Assembly: GCA_947378965.1 (NCBI GenBank)
Contig: CANCMG010000036.1
Location: 1-39,589, forward strand
DNA from: Alcaligenaceae bacterium
GTDB taxonomy: Bacteria > Pseudomonadota > Gammaproteobacteria > Burkholderiales > Burkholderiaceae_B
Direction: 5' to 3'
DNA: 39,589 nt
The first letter of the stretch is position 1. Each line of letters opens with the position of its first letter. The notes below the pieces were generated by a model that saw only the letters and a list, made by a program, of their open reading frames with translations, was not told the DNA's origin and searched no databases. Below are positions 9,158 through 18,215 of the stretch, piece after piece. The position numbers and the translations under genes are program-made.

Positions 9158-9460
9158 ATGAGTTCACCTAAAGGCTACGTGTTCGTTGAACTGGTCGTGC
9201 GCGATCCAGAAAACTTCAAAAATCAATATCAAGTTCGCTCAACAGCTGCGGTCGCTGAATTCGGCGGTAAGTTTCTAGTGCGTGGCGGCGCCGTGTCAAT
9301 TAAGACTGGCCCGTCTGACGAGCGTCGCCGCGTATTGATTGAGTTTGAAACCTACGAAAAGGCGCTAGCGTGGTACGACTCGCCTCTGTCGCAAGAGGCA
9401 AAAACCTATCGCGATCAATTCGCCCACGTCATTACGTTTTATGTGATTCAAGGCGCGTAA
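9158..9460 (+). CDS. DUF1330 family small protein
   Basis: This 100-aa cytoplasmic protein of the DUF1330 (ferredoxin-like, dimeric alpha-beta barrel) family has no assigned reaction. The family pattern is clear: KGYVFVELVVRDPENFKNQY at the N-terminus, the FGGKFLVRGG centre, and RRRVLIEFETYEKALAWYDSPLSQEAKTYR at the C-terminus. ATG 9158 is preceded by AAAAGGA. The 149-bp spacer upstream contains no recognisable signal apart from an ACGTGTCAT/ACGTGTAAC repeat, so this is probably its own transcript. It converges on dsbA. Confidence 0.85.
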   Translation: MSSPKGYVFVELVVRDPENFKNQYQVRSTAAVAEFGGKFLVRGGAVSIKTGPSDERRRVLIEFETYEKALAWYDSPLSQEAKTYRDQFAHVITFYVIQGA

Positions 9461-9488
9461 CGCAGTAGCGCGTTACCCAGAAGCCTCG

Positions 9489-9502
9489 GCGTCTTAAGAC
9501 GC
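9489..9502. repeat. 14-bp perfect palindrome
   Basis: GCGTCTTAAGACGC is a perfect 14-bp palindrome, 28 bp after the DUF1330 stop, with TTTGATG immediately following. It could be a protein-binding site or a weak terminator stem. The lack of a loop and a clear U-tract argues against a standard terminator. Confidence 0.4.
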
Positions 9503-9589
9503 TTTGATGAGTGAAGTGTTGATATGCTGAGCTGTTAGTACTCCGATGTCGCCATACGCATTAAAGACGTCATTGCTAGTTTGAAAATA

Positions 9590-9617
9590 GAAATGCAGCG
9601 CCACGGCGCTGCATTTC
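9590..9617 (-). terminator. Intrinsic terminator after dsbA (possibly bidirectional)
   Basis: A 13-bp perfect inverted repeat (GAAATGCAGCGCC and GGCGCTGCATTTC, 2 bases between them) lies between the convergent DUF1330 and dsbA genes. Read on the minus strand it is followed by TATTTTC, a short U-rich tail, which suits dsbA termination 26 bp after the stop. On the plus strand no T-run follows, so use in the other direction is uncertain. Confidence 0.65.
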
Positions 9618-9642
9618 TCAATGGGACGTTGTAAAAGCTTAT

Positions 9643-10284
9643 TTATTTCGCACGAAGCTGTCTAATTAAACTGTCTGTCACGTCTATTGTTTCTTGATAG
9701 CCCCCCGCCTCTGAGGGCGAGGTTAAAAAGCGACCACCAACAGCCATTGAGGGTGTGCCCTGAACTTTATAGGCACCCACGAGTTGATCGGCGCGACCGC
9801 TTTTTGAGGCCACGCCAAAAGAGTCGTACACGCTTTCAAATTTTGCGCGGTCCACCCCTTGGGCTGCGACCCAGGCAACAATGTCAGGCTTGGTAAACAG
9901 ACGCTTTTTGTCTTCATGAATCGCGTTAAACACTTTGCCGTGTAAATCTAAGCGGTCAAGTGCCTCAAGCGAATAAAACAGTTGTTGCAACGGCTTCATG
10001 CTGGCGTTAAAGGCCACAGGCACACGCTTAACGACCACATCAGACGGAACGGTTTTCACCCATTTTTCTAACATAGGCTCAAGCACTGCACAATGAGAAC
10101 ACGCGTATGAAAAAAACTCGAGAACTTCTGTTTTGCCTGGTTCGGTAGGCTGCACCGGACTAACCTCAAGGTACCTCGCCTTGGCTGCCGCCGGCATGCC
10201 CTGCGTCAAACCGGGCGCTGAAAACAATAGCGCCATTGCCGCCATCAGTACACCGAGTGTTCGCACCAACAAAGCTGTGTTCAT
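9643..10284 (-). CDS. dsbA: Thiol:disulfide interchange protein DsbA
   Basis: This periplasmic oxidoreductase introduces disulfide bonds into exported proteins and is re-oxidised by DsbB. The 213 aa begin with a Sec signal peptide (hydrophobic segment to about residue 27). The thioredoxin-fold motif [10 protein letters not shown] places the redox pair at Cys62 and Cys65, and the cis-Pro loop reads GTPS. The dipeptide between the cysteines is Ser-His, unlike the usual Pro-His. The gene follows the SPOR-domain gene by 38 bp, an arrangement I recall from other betaproteobacteria. A hairpin terminator follows. Confidence 0.94.
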   Translation of the reverse strand: MNTALLVRTLGVLMAAMALLFSAPGLTQGMPAAAKARYLEVSPVQPTEPGKTEVLEFFSYACSHCAVLEPMLEKWVKTVPSDVVVKRVPVAFNASMKPLQQLFYSLEALDRLDLHGKVFNAIHEDKKRLFTKPDIVAWVAAQGVDRAKFESVYDSFGVASKSGRADQLVGAYKVQGTPSMAVGGRFLTSPSEAGGYQETIDVTDSLIRQLRAK

Positions 10285-10322
10285 GTCTTGCTATCCTGAA
10301 TAATAAAACTCGTTAAACAACC

Positions 10323-11000
10323 TTACTGTCGCACAACAGCGGTTGGGATTTTTTCTTGCCCAAGTCGCGTTCGCGTCTGATTCATATCGTCAATCCGGGC
10401 AAACGGGCCAACCCTCACGCGGTTGACCTGTAAACCATTGACCTCTGCCCGCTGTATTTCAACCGGCATACCCATCAACAAAATTTTTGCACGCAAGGCC
10501 TCGGCGTCTTCGAGCACTCTGAACGAACCCACCTGCAGAAAATAAGGCCCGCTTGCCGGCGCTGTTGCACCACTAGGCGTCGTTGGCGCCGAGGCCGCAG
10601 TGGCAGGTGGAACCGGCGCTGGCTCGGGGCGCGCTGTCGTGCGGGGCTGTTGTGCCGAAGGGGTCGGCGTCAGCGTCGCGATCAACGCCCCAAGAGCATC
10701 AGGTGCAGCCGCTGGACGCGACGATGATGTCGCCGCTGTTTCGCCGGCCGGTTGGTCAGGTGAACTTGGTTCAGTCACAGGCCCCGTGCCTCGCCCACCT
10801 AAACCCGCATTCGGGTCAGGTGCGTTTCGCGGATCAACCGTACTAGTCGCCTCTGGCGAACGACTGGCCTTATCGACAAACGGCATCGGCGACTTAATGA
10901 CGTAAAAGGCCACCGCAGCCGCGGCAATCAATCCAATCAACAGCCCAGCTAACACGCCATAGAGCGTGCTGCCACCGCCAGAAGATTTTTGTTTAGCCAT
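10323..11000 (-). CDS. SPOR-domain membrane protein
   Basis: This 225-aa bitopic inner-membrane protein has a short cytoplasmic N-terminus (KQKSSGGGS), one membrane helix at about residues 14-35, a long Pro/Ala/Thr-rich periplasmic linker, and a C-terminal SPOR domain (about residues 148-225) starting GPYFLQVGSF. SPOR domains bind denuded septal peptidoglycan, so a cell-division role like that of FtsN or DedD is the natural inference. It lies 9 bp after argS and 38 bp before dsbA. In several betaproteobacteria such an argS-SPOR-dsbA order is conserved. Confidence 0.88.
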   Translation of the reverse strand: MAKQKSSGGGSTLYGVLAGLLIGLIAAAAVAFYVIKSPMPFVDKASRSPEATSTVDPRNAPDPNAGLGGRGTGPVTEPSSPDQPAGETAATSSSRPAAAPDALGALIATLTPTPSAQQPRTTARPEPAPVPPATAASAPTTPSGATAPASGPYFLQVGSFRVLEDAEALRAKILLMGMPVEIQRAEVNGLQVNRVRVGPFARIDDMNQTRTRLGQEKIPTAVVRQ

Positions 11001-11009
11001 GAAGTAATC

Positions 11010-12707
11010 TTACATCCGTTCGGGGGCAGAAACACCCAACAATGCCAGACCATTGGCAATCACTTGCCGAGTTGCATCGGCCAACCGTAACCGTGCCTGC
11101 TTTAACGCAACATCGTCCACCAAGACACGCTCGGCGTTATACCAAGCATGAAAGTCTGCCGCGCAGTCACGCAACCAAAACGCCACAAGATGCGGTGACA
11201 GATCGAGCGCTGCTTGAGACACCAATGCCGCAAACTCTGCCAAACGTTGCATCAGCGCGATTTCTGTCGGTGCCACCAACAGGGTGCTGTCTGCCGCACC
11301 CAGTTGTTGGGCGCTTAAACCCGCCTGCTGCAACATCGAACAAATTCGCGCATGGGCATACTGAATGTAATACACCGGATTTTCTTCACTTTTTGAACGT
11401 GCTAAGTCGACGTCAAACACAAACTCTGTATCGGCACGTCGCTGAATCAAAAAGAAACGTACGGCATCGCGCCCGACCCATTCAATCAGATCTTGTAGCG
11501 TGACATAACTACCAGCGCGTTTTGAGATCTTGACCTCAACACCACCGCGCATCACCTTGACCATCTTATGCAAAATATAAGCGGGATAATCGGCTGGGAT
11601 ACCTAAGGCCAGCGCCTGCAACCCGGCACGCACACGCGCAACAGTGCCATGATGATCACTGCCTTGAATATTGATGGCTCGGGTATAACCGCGTTGCCAT
11701 TTGGTGACATGGTAGGCAATGTCTGGCACAAAGTACGTGTAGCCACCCTCTGACTTACGCATCACACGGTCTTTATCGTCGCCCGTACCCAGTTCAGTCG
11801 TACGCAACCACAACGCGCCCTCGCTTTCGTAGGTGTGGCCCGACGCAACCAACTGCTGCACGGTTTGCTCAACCCGCCCCGAGGTGTAGAGCGAGCTCTC
11901 AAGATAATAATGATCAAACGCCAAACCAAAGGCTTGCAAATCAAAATCTTGCTCGCGCCTGAGATACGCCACCGCAAAACGGCGAACGTTATCTAAGTCA
12001 GCAAGATCACCGCTCGCCAACACAGGTTCACCGTCGCTCGCGCTGACGGTCGCTTTCGTCAAAAAATCTTTGGCGATGTCGGCGATGTAATCGCCCTTGT
12101 AGCCCTCAGCAGGGTAAGCCTCATCCTCAGGACTTAAGCCCTGGCCTCGCGCCTGCACGCTCAGCGCAAGGTTGTGAATCTGATTGCCCGCATCGTTATA
12201 GTAAAACTCGCGACTCACCTCAAAACCACTTGCGTCAAACAGGCGGCACAACGCATCGCCGAGTGCTGCCTGCCTAGCATGACCGACATGCAAGGGCCCG
12301 GTCGGATTAGCAGATACGAACTCAACCAACACCTTTTGCGCGTTGCGCGAGGCACGGCCAAAACTTGGACCCTGCTCAGAGATTGCTGTCAGAACAGCAA
12401 TGCGGGCCGCATGCGTTAAACGCAAATTAATAAAGCCTGGACCAGCTAACTCAGCCCCAGCAACAAGTGCAGTCGCAAGCGGGTTCGCCATCAGCGCATC
12501 GACGATCGCTTGCGCAAGCTCGCGGGGGTTACGCTTAGCAGGCTTGGCTAATTGCATCGCGACGTTTGTGGCGATGTCGCCATGCGCCGCAACCTTCGGG
12601 CGCTCTAGCAAAATGGCAGGGTTGGCCTCTGGCAAAATGCTTGCCACGGCGGCCTGCAAACAAGAAATAATGGTCTGGTGTTGCTCGGGCAGCATGGGCT
12701 TAAACAT
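11010..12707 (-). CDS. argS: Arginyl-tRNA synthetase
   Basis: This class I aminoacyl-tRNA synthetase charges tRNA(Arg). The 565 aa include the N-terminal Add1 domain, the HIGH-type motif in [15 protein letters not shown] (near residue 140), the VKISKR loop corresponding to KMSKS, and a C-terminal DALR anticodon-binding domain ([11 protein letters not shown] onward). The start ATG at 12707 is 39 bp after the RHS gene stop, so the essential gene may be partly expressed by readthrough from it or from a promoter inside that gene. Confidence 0.96.
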   Translation of the reverse strand: MFKPMLPEQHQTIISCLQAAVASILPEANPAILLERPKVAAHGDIATNVAMQLAKPAKRNPRELAQAIVDALMANPLATALVAGAELAGPGFINLRLTHAARIAVLTAISEQGPSFGRASRNAQKVLVEFVSANPTGPLHVGHARQAALGDALCRLFDASGFEVSREFYYNDAGNQIHNLALSVQARGQGLSPEDEAYPAEGYKGDYIADIAKDFLTKATVSASDGEPVLASGDLADLDNVRRFAVAYLRREQDFDLQAFGLAFDHYYLESSLYTSGRVEQTVQQLVASGHTYESEGALWLRTTELGTGDDKDRVMRKSEGGYTYFVPDIAYHVTKWQRGYTRAINIQGSDHHGTVARVRAGLQALALGIPADYPAYILHKMVKVMRGGVEVKISKRAGSYVTLQDLIEWVGRDAVRFFLIQRRADTEFVFDVDLARSKSEENPVYYIQYAHARICSMLQQAGLSAQQLGAADSTLLVAPTEIALMQRLAEFAALVSQAALDLSPHLVAFWLRDCAADFHAWYNAERVLVDDVALKQARLRLADATRQVIANGLALLGVSAPERM

Positions 12708-12746
12708 ACGACAAGTTGAAGTGTCAAATGATAGCCTGAAATGCGC

Positions 12747-15700
12747 TTAGTCCCAGTGCCAGCCCACCTCGTCGCGTAACCATTTTGTATAGCGCGGCAT
12801 GTCAACCCACCCAACAGCGTCGGGAGCCTGCGGCAAGAGCGGCGGCGTGCGAGCCAGCAACGACTCTACCTGGCGGCGTACCTCAGCACCCATTGCTGGG
12901 GCGTGATCCTGATAAGTCACCCAAAGACGGCCATCGGGCTGGTTCACTCGGCGATCCCCGCGCTGCATAGTTCGGGTAAATACCGCCCGCTCGTCATGAA
13001 CAATCGGTCGGGTCACTGAAGCTGCTTTGGGCCCTGCACCAAGCGGCACGCCCGCCGCCTTCGCCTGCCAATGCATCCAAGCCAAGGCGACCTGAGACAA
13101 GTTCCCCGGGGTCGAGCCTGGCGACGCCTCTCGTGTCAAGTAGCCGCCGCCAATATCGGCATGCGCCCCAACAAAGGCGCGTTCGACAACATTACCGCCC
13201 ACCTGCGTACCGCGCGCCGAGGTCAACGGAAACAACCACCGATGCTCATGCAAGGCCACAGCATGCGCCACCCACTTCCAGGCCGGAGCAATGGTCAAAT
13301 CAAACGCAGCGTTACCCGCACCGAGCACATTAAACTGCGCCACCGTATCAAACAGACCCATGAAGCGCAGGTCAACACAACTCGACAACGTTCCGCGCTG
13401 CGGGTGTTGTAACCAAAAGCGGCCATCACGCAGGTGCTGAGCCACCCGATTTCCAAAGTGGCGAGCAAGCGCTGCCCCGCGCGAGAACCCCACCACATCC
13501 AAAGCAAGCGCCGGCGCACCCTCTCTTTGCAACGCAACAGCATTGAGCCAGCGCTCCCACTGCTGATCCACCCGATTTCCGCCAGACCACGCCACTGCCG
13601 CATCCAAGGCCTGCCTGGCACTGCCCGTTTCAAGATCGCCCGCTGGGCCTTCGATATATTTCACCGCCCCACCCTGATACTGCCTTGCAAACAGCCAGAC
13701 ATTGGTCTGTGAAGTTGGACTGTTACCCGTTCCGTCAAACGCAAACAACAACAGCCCCAGCGGGTCAGCATAACGTCGTGGCTGTTGGTCTGCATACCCA
13801 TACTGACTGTTCCCCGGAACTGGGCCCAGTGGATCAGGTTCAAGATAGTGTCCCCAGCGAGGATCGTAAGTGCGTTGATAGTTGTCATGCCAGCCTGTGA
13901 ACCGGTCTGCCACTTGCCCCGGCAAGCGCAACGGTTGCACAAAATCTTTTCCCAAGTCGTGTTGCTGTAGCAGCAACTCACCAAGAGGGCTATAGGTAGC
14001 CTGCCAACGAATCGCCTGCCGGGCGTCGGTAAGAAACTGGGGCAGCCCCATCGCGTCGGTATGAAAAAAATAAAGATTTGCCTGTGTCGCGTCGTTGCCG
14101 TATTCAATCAAGCCGATCGGCACCTGCTGCAAGTAGATAAAGCGTCGCTTCACAACCAAGCCACGCTTGCTGTCGTAGGCTTGTGCCACCATCTTTTGCT
14201 GATCAAACAAAAACTGCGTACGCCCATGCTGATCTTCACGCCAGATTTGTTCGCCCAGCGCGTTGTGACCATAGCTGACCGCTTGACCCGCATCGCGCTG
14301 TTCGACCACACTCGTCAGTCGACGCTGTGCGTTGTAGCGCACCACAAAACCGTCAACACGTATCGGCAGCCCGGTTGCGTCACGCGCGATCGCATGACGT
14401 GCTGCCCCTGACAAACGCCATCCGTACTCGCGCGTCGACGTCTGGTTCTCAGCCGACCCCCAACTACGGTGTCGACTCAAGCGTTGCTCAACGTCATAGT
14501 CATAGCGCGTGTCCTGCGTTTGCCCGAGCAGCGTCGTGCGCTCGTGACTGAGCTTTGCGCGCGAATCGGTAACGACTTGATACCGATACAGGGGCAAGCG
14601 CGTTGCGGGTTGATACACCAGCAGCTGCTCAAGCCGTGGCGCCTGACCCTCGAGTGCCTGAGACACGACCATTTGCCTGACGGTTAACAGACCGTTGCCA
14701 TGCACAAGCCCATTTGGGCCGATCTGTACAACCTTCTGCCGACGCCCAGCGGCGTCTTCCCACTCAACCGCTTGCAAGCTTGTGTGCGACCAGCGATAGT
14801 GCAACACACCCCCTTCTGGCAATACGTGCGTTAAGCGTCGGCCCTGTGCATCATGGGTAAACGTCTCGCGATAACTCCACTCGGGGCGAAACACCTTAAA
14901 CAGGCCCGTACCCGCCGTGCGCCGAAACACCACTCGCTCACGTAAATCGCCCGCTGAATTAAAACGCCAATGTTGTGTCTCTTCAGGGTGTGCAATCGCA
15001 GCGGGGTGCAGCCCTCGCCAGGCCACGCGCATATCAATCGGCGTTGCAAAGGTTGAGCGTGCCTGTAAACGTCGGACTCTTCCAAACGAATCAAAATCCC
15101 AACGCCAAAGATCTTGCTCGCCAAAATGCCGAGCGACTAAACGCGAAACCGGCGGCGAATGTTCGCTCTGCGAAACGAATTGGTTTCGCTCGAATGCTCT
15201 CGACAACTTGTGTTGTGTCTGATATTCAAAACGCTCAGCTGCAACACCACGACTGTGCCATTGCGTTAAGTGTCCGGTCGTATCAAACCATAAGCGCAAT
15301 CCAGGCCAGCCCTTGCCATGAAAAGAAACCTGCCGGATGACATGCTCAACATCTTGTTCAATCGTAAGCCCGAGCGCCGCATCCGGCAATCCTGTTGGCA
15401 ACCCGACACCGAGTGACGTTGGTACATCCGGGGTAAAGGTCTGCACCCGACCCGCTCGATCATACTGCCAGGTATGCGTTCGAAGCACCTGCATCGTGGA
15501 GTGATTCACAAGTGAGATGCCCGTCACGGCATGCGTATGGCCAGCCTGTAAAACCTCTTCATGATGATAACGACGACCCATCCCATCAGGACGAATCACC
15601 TCGACTAGCCCGCTTGCCTCATACACATAGCGAAAAACCCCAAGCGGCGATGCAACGGCAACGAGCGTACCCCGTGCTTCGGACGTTGTCTTTTGTGACA

Positions 15701-16451
15701 ATACGAGTCTTTGTTTTGTACTTGGTTGCGCGTTCGTTGTTTGTGCTGTCAACGACACAGGTTGCTGCAGGGGCGCCGAAGCATAGATGAAATGCAAACT
15801 CTGGTTGGTGCGAATATCTGTCACTCGGTCAAGCTCACCATGCCATCTCGACGGCGCCTGATGCCGCACAATCTGCACCGCAAGCGCCGCACGACATTTA
15901 CCCTGTAATTGACCGCGTTGATTCGGCTCTACAAACGACCAGCCAATCAAGCGGCCGGGTTCGTCAAAGCGCAAGCACTTTCCAAATGGCCACTGCCACT
16001 GCCAGTTTTGACCCGTGCGCGTAATCACACCATCCTCAGGCGCTCGCCCAACACAACGCTGCGTTTGATCGCATTGAAAGGTCAACCGACTACCATCCGC
16101 CTGAAGCACTTGCAGGTGCGCGCCCATCCAATATATTCGCGTGTCATACGACCACGACCAACCTCGGCCCAACGCACCCTCTCGAGGATCCATCGCGTTG
16201 TAGTGCCTAACCAGCTCCAGGCCGGTTGCACTAACTAAACTAGGCAAGTCCGTATCGCGTTGATATTTGTTGCCATTACGTCGATCGACTGGGTTGCCAA
16301 TCCCATGATTAGGGCTGCTGCGCGCACGACCTAACGTTGCAACACCGCCCTGCTGACATGGGTTACCCAACTCTGTCACTTGGCATGACGCGCCCGCTGC
16401 CCAGACGAGTTTCGATAAAAAGAGCAATGCTCCGATCAACCAAAATCGCAT
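12747..16451 (-). CDS. Exported RHS-repeat protein with C-terminal DUF2235 lipase-like domain
   Basis: This 1234-aa protein carries a Sec-type signal peptide (residues 1 to about 20, ending VWAAGAS), then a DUF6531-like start (GNPVDRRNGNKYQRDTDLP), many YD/RHS-type repeats, and an RHS core (LYFFHTDAMGLPQFLTDA to YDPRWGHYLEPDPLG). The core ends in a perfect PxxxxDPxGL motif at residues 891-900, the known self-cleavage site of RHS proteins. Residues 901-1234 form a DUF2235 alpha/beta-hydrolase domain: FAFDGTGN, nucleophile elbow GFSRG (Ser990) and GAHADIGGGY (His1097, Asp1099). DUF2235 domains occur in Tle1-type phospholipase effectors. The likely role is an encapsulated, exported lipase toxin or self-processing enzyme. 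No VgrG, PAAR, adaptor or immunity gene is adjacent. Confidence 0.88.
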   Translation of the reverse strand: MRFWLIGALLFLSKLVWAAGASCQVTELGNPCQQGGVATLGRARSSPNHGIGNPVDRRNGNKYQRDTDLPSLVSATGLELVRHYNAMDPREGALGRGWSWSYDTRIYWMGAHLQVLQADGSRLTFQCDQTQRCVGRAPEDGVITRTGQNWQWQWPFGKCLRFDEPGRLIGWSFVEPNQRGQLQGKCRAALAVQIVRHQAPSRWHGELDRVTDIRTNQSLHFIYASAPLQQPVSLTAQTTNAQPSTKQRLVLSQKTTSEARGTLVAVASPLGVFRYVYEASGLVEVIRPDGMGRRYHHEEVLQAGHTHAVTGISLVNHSTMQVLRTHTWQYDRAGRVQTFTPDVPTSLGVGLPTGLPDAALGLTIEQDVEHVIRQVSFHGKGWPGLRLWFDTTGHLTQWHSRGVAAERFEYQTQHKLSRAFERNQFVSQSEHSPPVSRLVARHFGEQDLWRWDFDSFGRVRRLQARSTFATPIDMRVAWRGLHPAAIAHPEETQHWRFNSAGDLRERVVFRRTAGTGLFKVFRPEWSYRETFTHDAQGRRLTHVLPEGGVLHYRWSHTSLQAVEWEDAAGRRQKVVQIGPNGLVHGNGLLTVRQMVVSQALEGQAPRLEQLLVYQPATRLPLYRYQVVTDSRAKLSHERTTLLGQTQDTRYDYDVEQRLSRHRSWGSAENQTSTREYGWRLSGAARHAIARDATGLPIRVDGFVVRYNAQRRLTSVVEQRDAGQAVSYGHNALGEQIWREDQHGRTQFLFDQQKMVAQAYDSKRGLVVKRRFIYLQQVPIGLIEYGNDATQANLYFFHTDAMGLPQFLTDARQAIRWQATYSPLGELLLQQHDLGKDFVQPLRLPGQVADRFTGWHDNYQRTYDPRWGHYLEPDPLGPVPGNSQYGYADQQPRRYADPLGLLLFAFDGTGNSPTSQTNVWLFARQYQGGAVKYIEGPAGDLETGSARQALDAAVAWSGGNRVDQQWERWLNAVALQREGAPALALDVVGFSRGAALARHFGNRVAQHLRDGRFWLQHPQRGTLSSCVDLRFMGLFDTVAQFNVLGAGNAAFDLTIAPAWKWVAHAVALHEHRWLFPLTSARGTQVGGNVVERAFVGAHADIGGGYLTREASPGSTPGNLSQVALAWMHWQAKAAGVPLGAGPKAASVTRPIVHDERAVFTRTMQRGDRRVNQPDGRLWVTYQDHAPAMGAEVRRQVESLLARTPPLLPQAPDAVGWVDMPRYTKWLRDEVGWHWD

Positions 16452-16545
16452 CGGTTTTATACCTGTGACACAAAAGAGTAAGCTTGTAGCAATGAGGGTG
16501 AAAAAGCCTCAGTGCAAGACGCTTTGATCCACAAGGAAAACTACG

Positions 16546-16878
16546 ATGCTAGTCACTTTTAGTAGCAAAGCTGGCGCAGATATTTTGATGCTGTCGCAAC
16601 ACGCCAAACCGATTCTGCAGATTATGGGCAAACTCGAGGGTGCAGACTTGGCGGTCAGAGGCGTATTTATGCCCGAGCACATGGCGCAAACCATTGCTCA
16701 ACTTGAACAAGCCATTGCTATTTCGCCAACGCCCGCTGAAGAGGACGACGATGCGCCGCAAGACCCAATCGCTCGGCCAGTTGGCCTGCGCCAGCGAGCG
16801 TTTCCTTTGCTTGATCTGCTAAAGCGTGCCAAAGAAAAAGGCTACCCCGTATTATGGGAGGCTAGCTCTCCCTGGTAA
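16546..16878 (+). CDS. DUF1840 family protein
   Basis: This 110-aa cytoplasmic protein matches the DUF1840 family, common in Burkholderiales and of unknown function. It starts MLVTFSSKAGADILML, has a conserved ADLAVRGVFMPEHMAQTIAQLEQAI helix, an acidic linker (EEDDDAPQD), and the family C-terminus RAFPLLDLLKRAKEKGYPVLWEA. ATG 16546 has AAGGAAA 6-7 bp upstream. It diverges from the RHS gene over 94 bp. The 176-bp stretch after it, to 17054, shows no feature I can support. Confidence 0.87.
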   Translation: MLVTFSSKAGADILMLSQHAKPILQIMGKLEGADLAVRGVFMPEHMAQTIAQLEQAIAISPTPAEEDDDAPQDPIARPVGLRQRAFPLLDLLKRAKEKGYPVLWEASSPW

Positions 16879-17054
16879 ATTGGGCGACCCATGATGACTA
16901 GATGTTTGTGTGTGGCATTTAATTTGCCATGTACCGATATGACATATCAACACGCAATCTCTGCACGCGCAGGCTTAAGTCGTGGACAACACAGACTGAG
17001 GACGTCTAAACAACTCGCTGTCCCTCAAAACGTTGAGAGTCTCTAGGCATGCGA

Positions 17055-18215
17055 CTAAAACGCTTTTTCAAACAACACTCGAAAATCTGCGGTCGTTGTA
17101 TGGCGTGGGTTCCAGCGGTTGTAATTTGCCTGGGTACATGACTGGGCCATGTCATCAAAACAATCTTCAGTCACACCAACATCCCTAAGCCGAGGCGGGA
17201 TGCCTAAATCCAAACACATGGATTGAATCGCCTCGACCGCGGCCTGCGCAGCATCAAGCGTTGGCCAGTGCTGAACCGGTCGCCCCATCGCAGCGGCGAC
17301 GCGTGCAAATTTTTGCGGATTGGCAACCAAGTTAAAGCGCGCCACGTGCGGCAAACACAGTGCATTAGACAAACCATGTGACAAATGAAACTGGGCGCCA
17401 ATAAAACGCGCCATGCAATGCACGTTACCCAACCCCGTTTGTCCGAACGTCATCCCAGCAAGCGCCGAACCACACAACATATTTAACCCGGCTTCAAGAT
17501 TGCCTCGATTTGCGACAAACGGGCGAATATTTGACGCCAACAATTCTATGGCCTGTAAATTAATTGCATCGGTGATTAAATTTGTTTGCAACGAAAGATA
17601 AGACTCAAAGGCGTGTACAAACGCGTCAATTCCTGAATGCGCAGCAACGTGCGCCGGCACCGTACGCAGCGCCAAGGGATCCAGTATGGCAAACACGGCC
17701 GGATTCAAGGCGGCATGCCGAACCGACATCTTGAGATTTTTTTCAGTATCGGTAATCACGCACGAACCGGACACTTCAGACCCCGTGCCCGCGGTCGTTG
17801 GGATCGCGATTAACGGCAGAGGAGCAAGACTAAACTTATCGATCCCCTCGTAATCATGAATCCGCCCGCCATTGGTCGCTAAAATCCCAACCGCTTTGGC
17901 AACGTCAATCGTACTGCCGCCACCAATGGCAAGAATTGCCGTTGCTTCATGGGCCTGGCACACAGCAAACGCCTTCTGCACAGTATGCGCACTTGGATCC
18001 GGCTCAATCTCAGTAAAGACTGCGCTCTGAACTCCTGCCGCCTGTAACAAGGTTTGTATCTGCGCGTAGAAGTCGCTTTTCAACAGCGCCGCATCAAGCG
18101 CCACAAACATACGCCGACACGCCAGCTTCGCAACGATCTCACTGATTTTTTCTGATGCACCAACCCCCATATAAATTGTGGAAGGGCAAAAGAAACTTGA
18201 AAGAGTTGTTGTCAT
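17055..18215 (-). CDS. Iron-containing alcohol dehydrogenase (group III)
   Basis: This 386-aa Fe-ADH family enzyme is an NAD(P)-dependent oxidoreductase of unknown substrate. The dinucleotide motif is AIGGGSTIDVAKA and IPTTAGTGSEVSG contacts the cofactor. Metal ligands are placed as in FucO: Asp near 195 and His near 199 (GIDAFVHAFES), then two His 14 residues apart (HCMAR...SHG, about 263 and 277). The extra His usually seen in the HxxAH motif is Arg here. The ATG overlaps the stop of the upstream Bug gene by one base (TAATG), so the two are translationally coupled. Maleylacetate reductase or a hydroxyacid dehydrogenase are alternatives within the family. Confidence 0.88.
   Translation of the reverse strand: MTTTLSSFFCPSTIYMGVGASEKISEIVAKLACRRMFVALDAALLKSDFYAQIQTLLQAAGVQSAVFTEIEPDPSAHTVQKAFAVCQAHEATAILAIGGGSTIDVAKAVGILATNGGRIHDYEGIDKFSLAPLPLIAIPTTAGTGSEVSGSCVITDTEKNLKMSVRHAALNPAVFAILDPLALRTVPAHVAAHSGIDAFVHAFESYLSLQTNLITDAINLQAIELLASNIRPFVANRGNLEAGLNMLCGSALAGMTFGQTGLGNVHCMARFIGAQFHLSHGLSNALCLPHVARFNLVANPQKFARVAAAMGRPVQHWPTLDAAQAAVEAIQSMCLDLGIPPRLRDVGVTEDCFDDMAQSCTQANYNRWNPRHTTTADFRVLFEKAF

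Noticed and set aside
11042-11503. A 153-codon plus-strand frame opposite the argS 3' part
   Set aside because: Shadow of argS with no family resemblance and no ribosome site.
12343-12750. A 135-codon plus-strand frame opposite argS
   Set aside because: argS is an unmistakable conserved gene over the same bases; long antisense frames are expected in GC-rich genes.
16929-17010. Short plus-strand frame of about 26 codons after the DUF1840 gene
   Set aside because: No ribosome site, no similarity, and too short to support.
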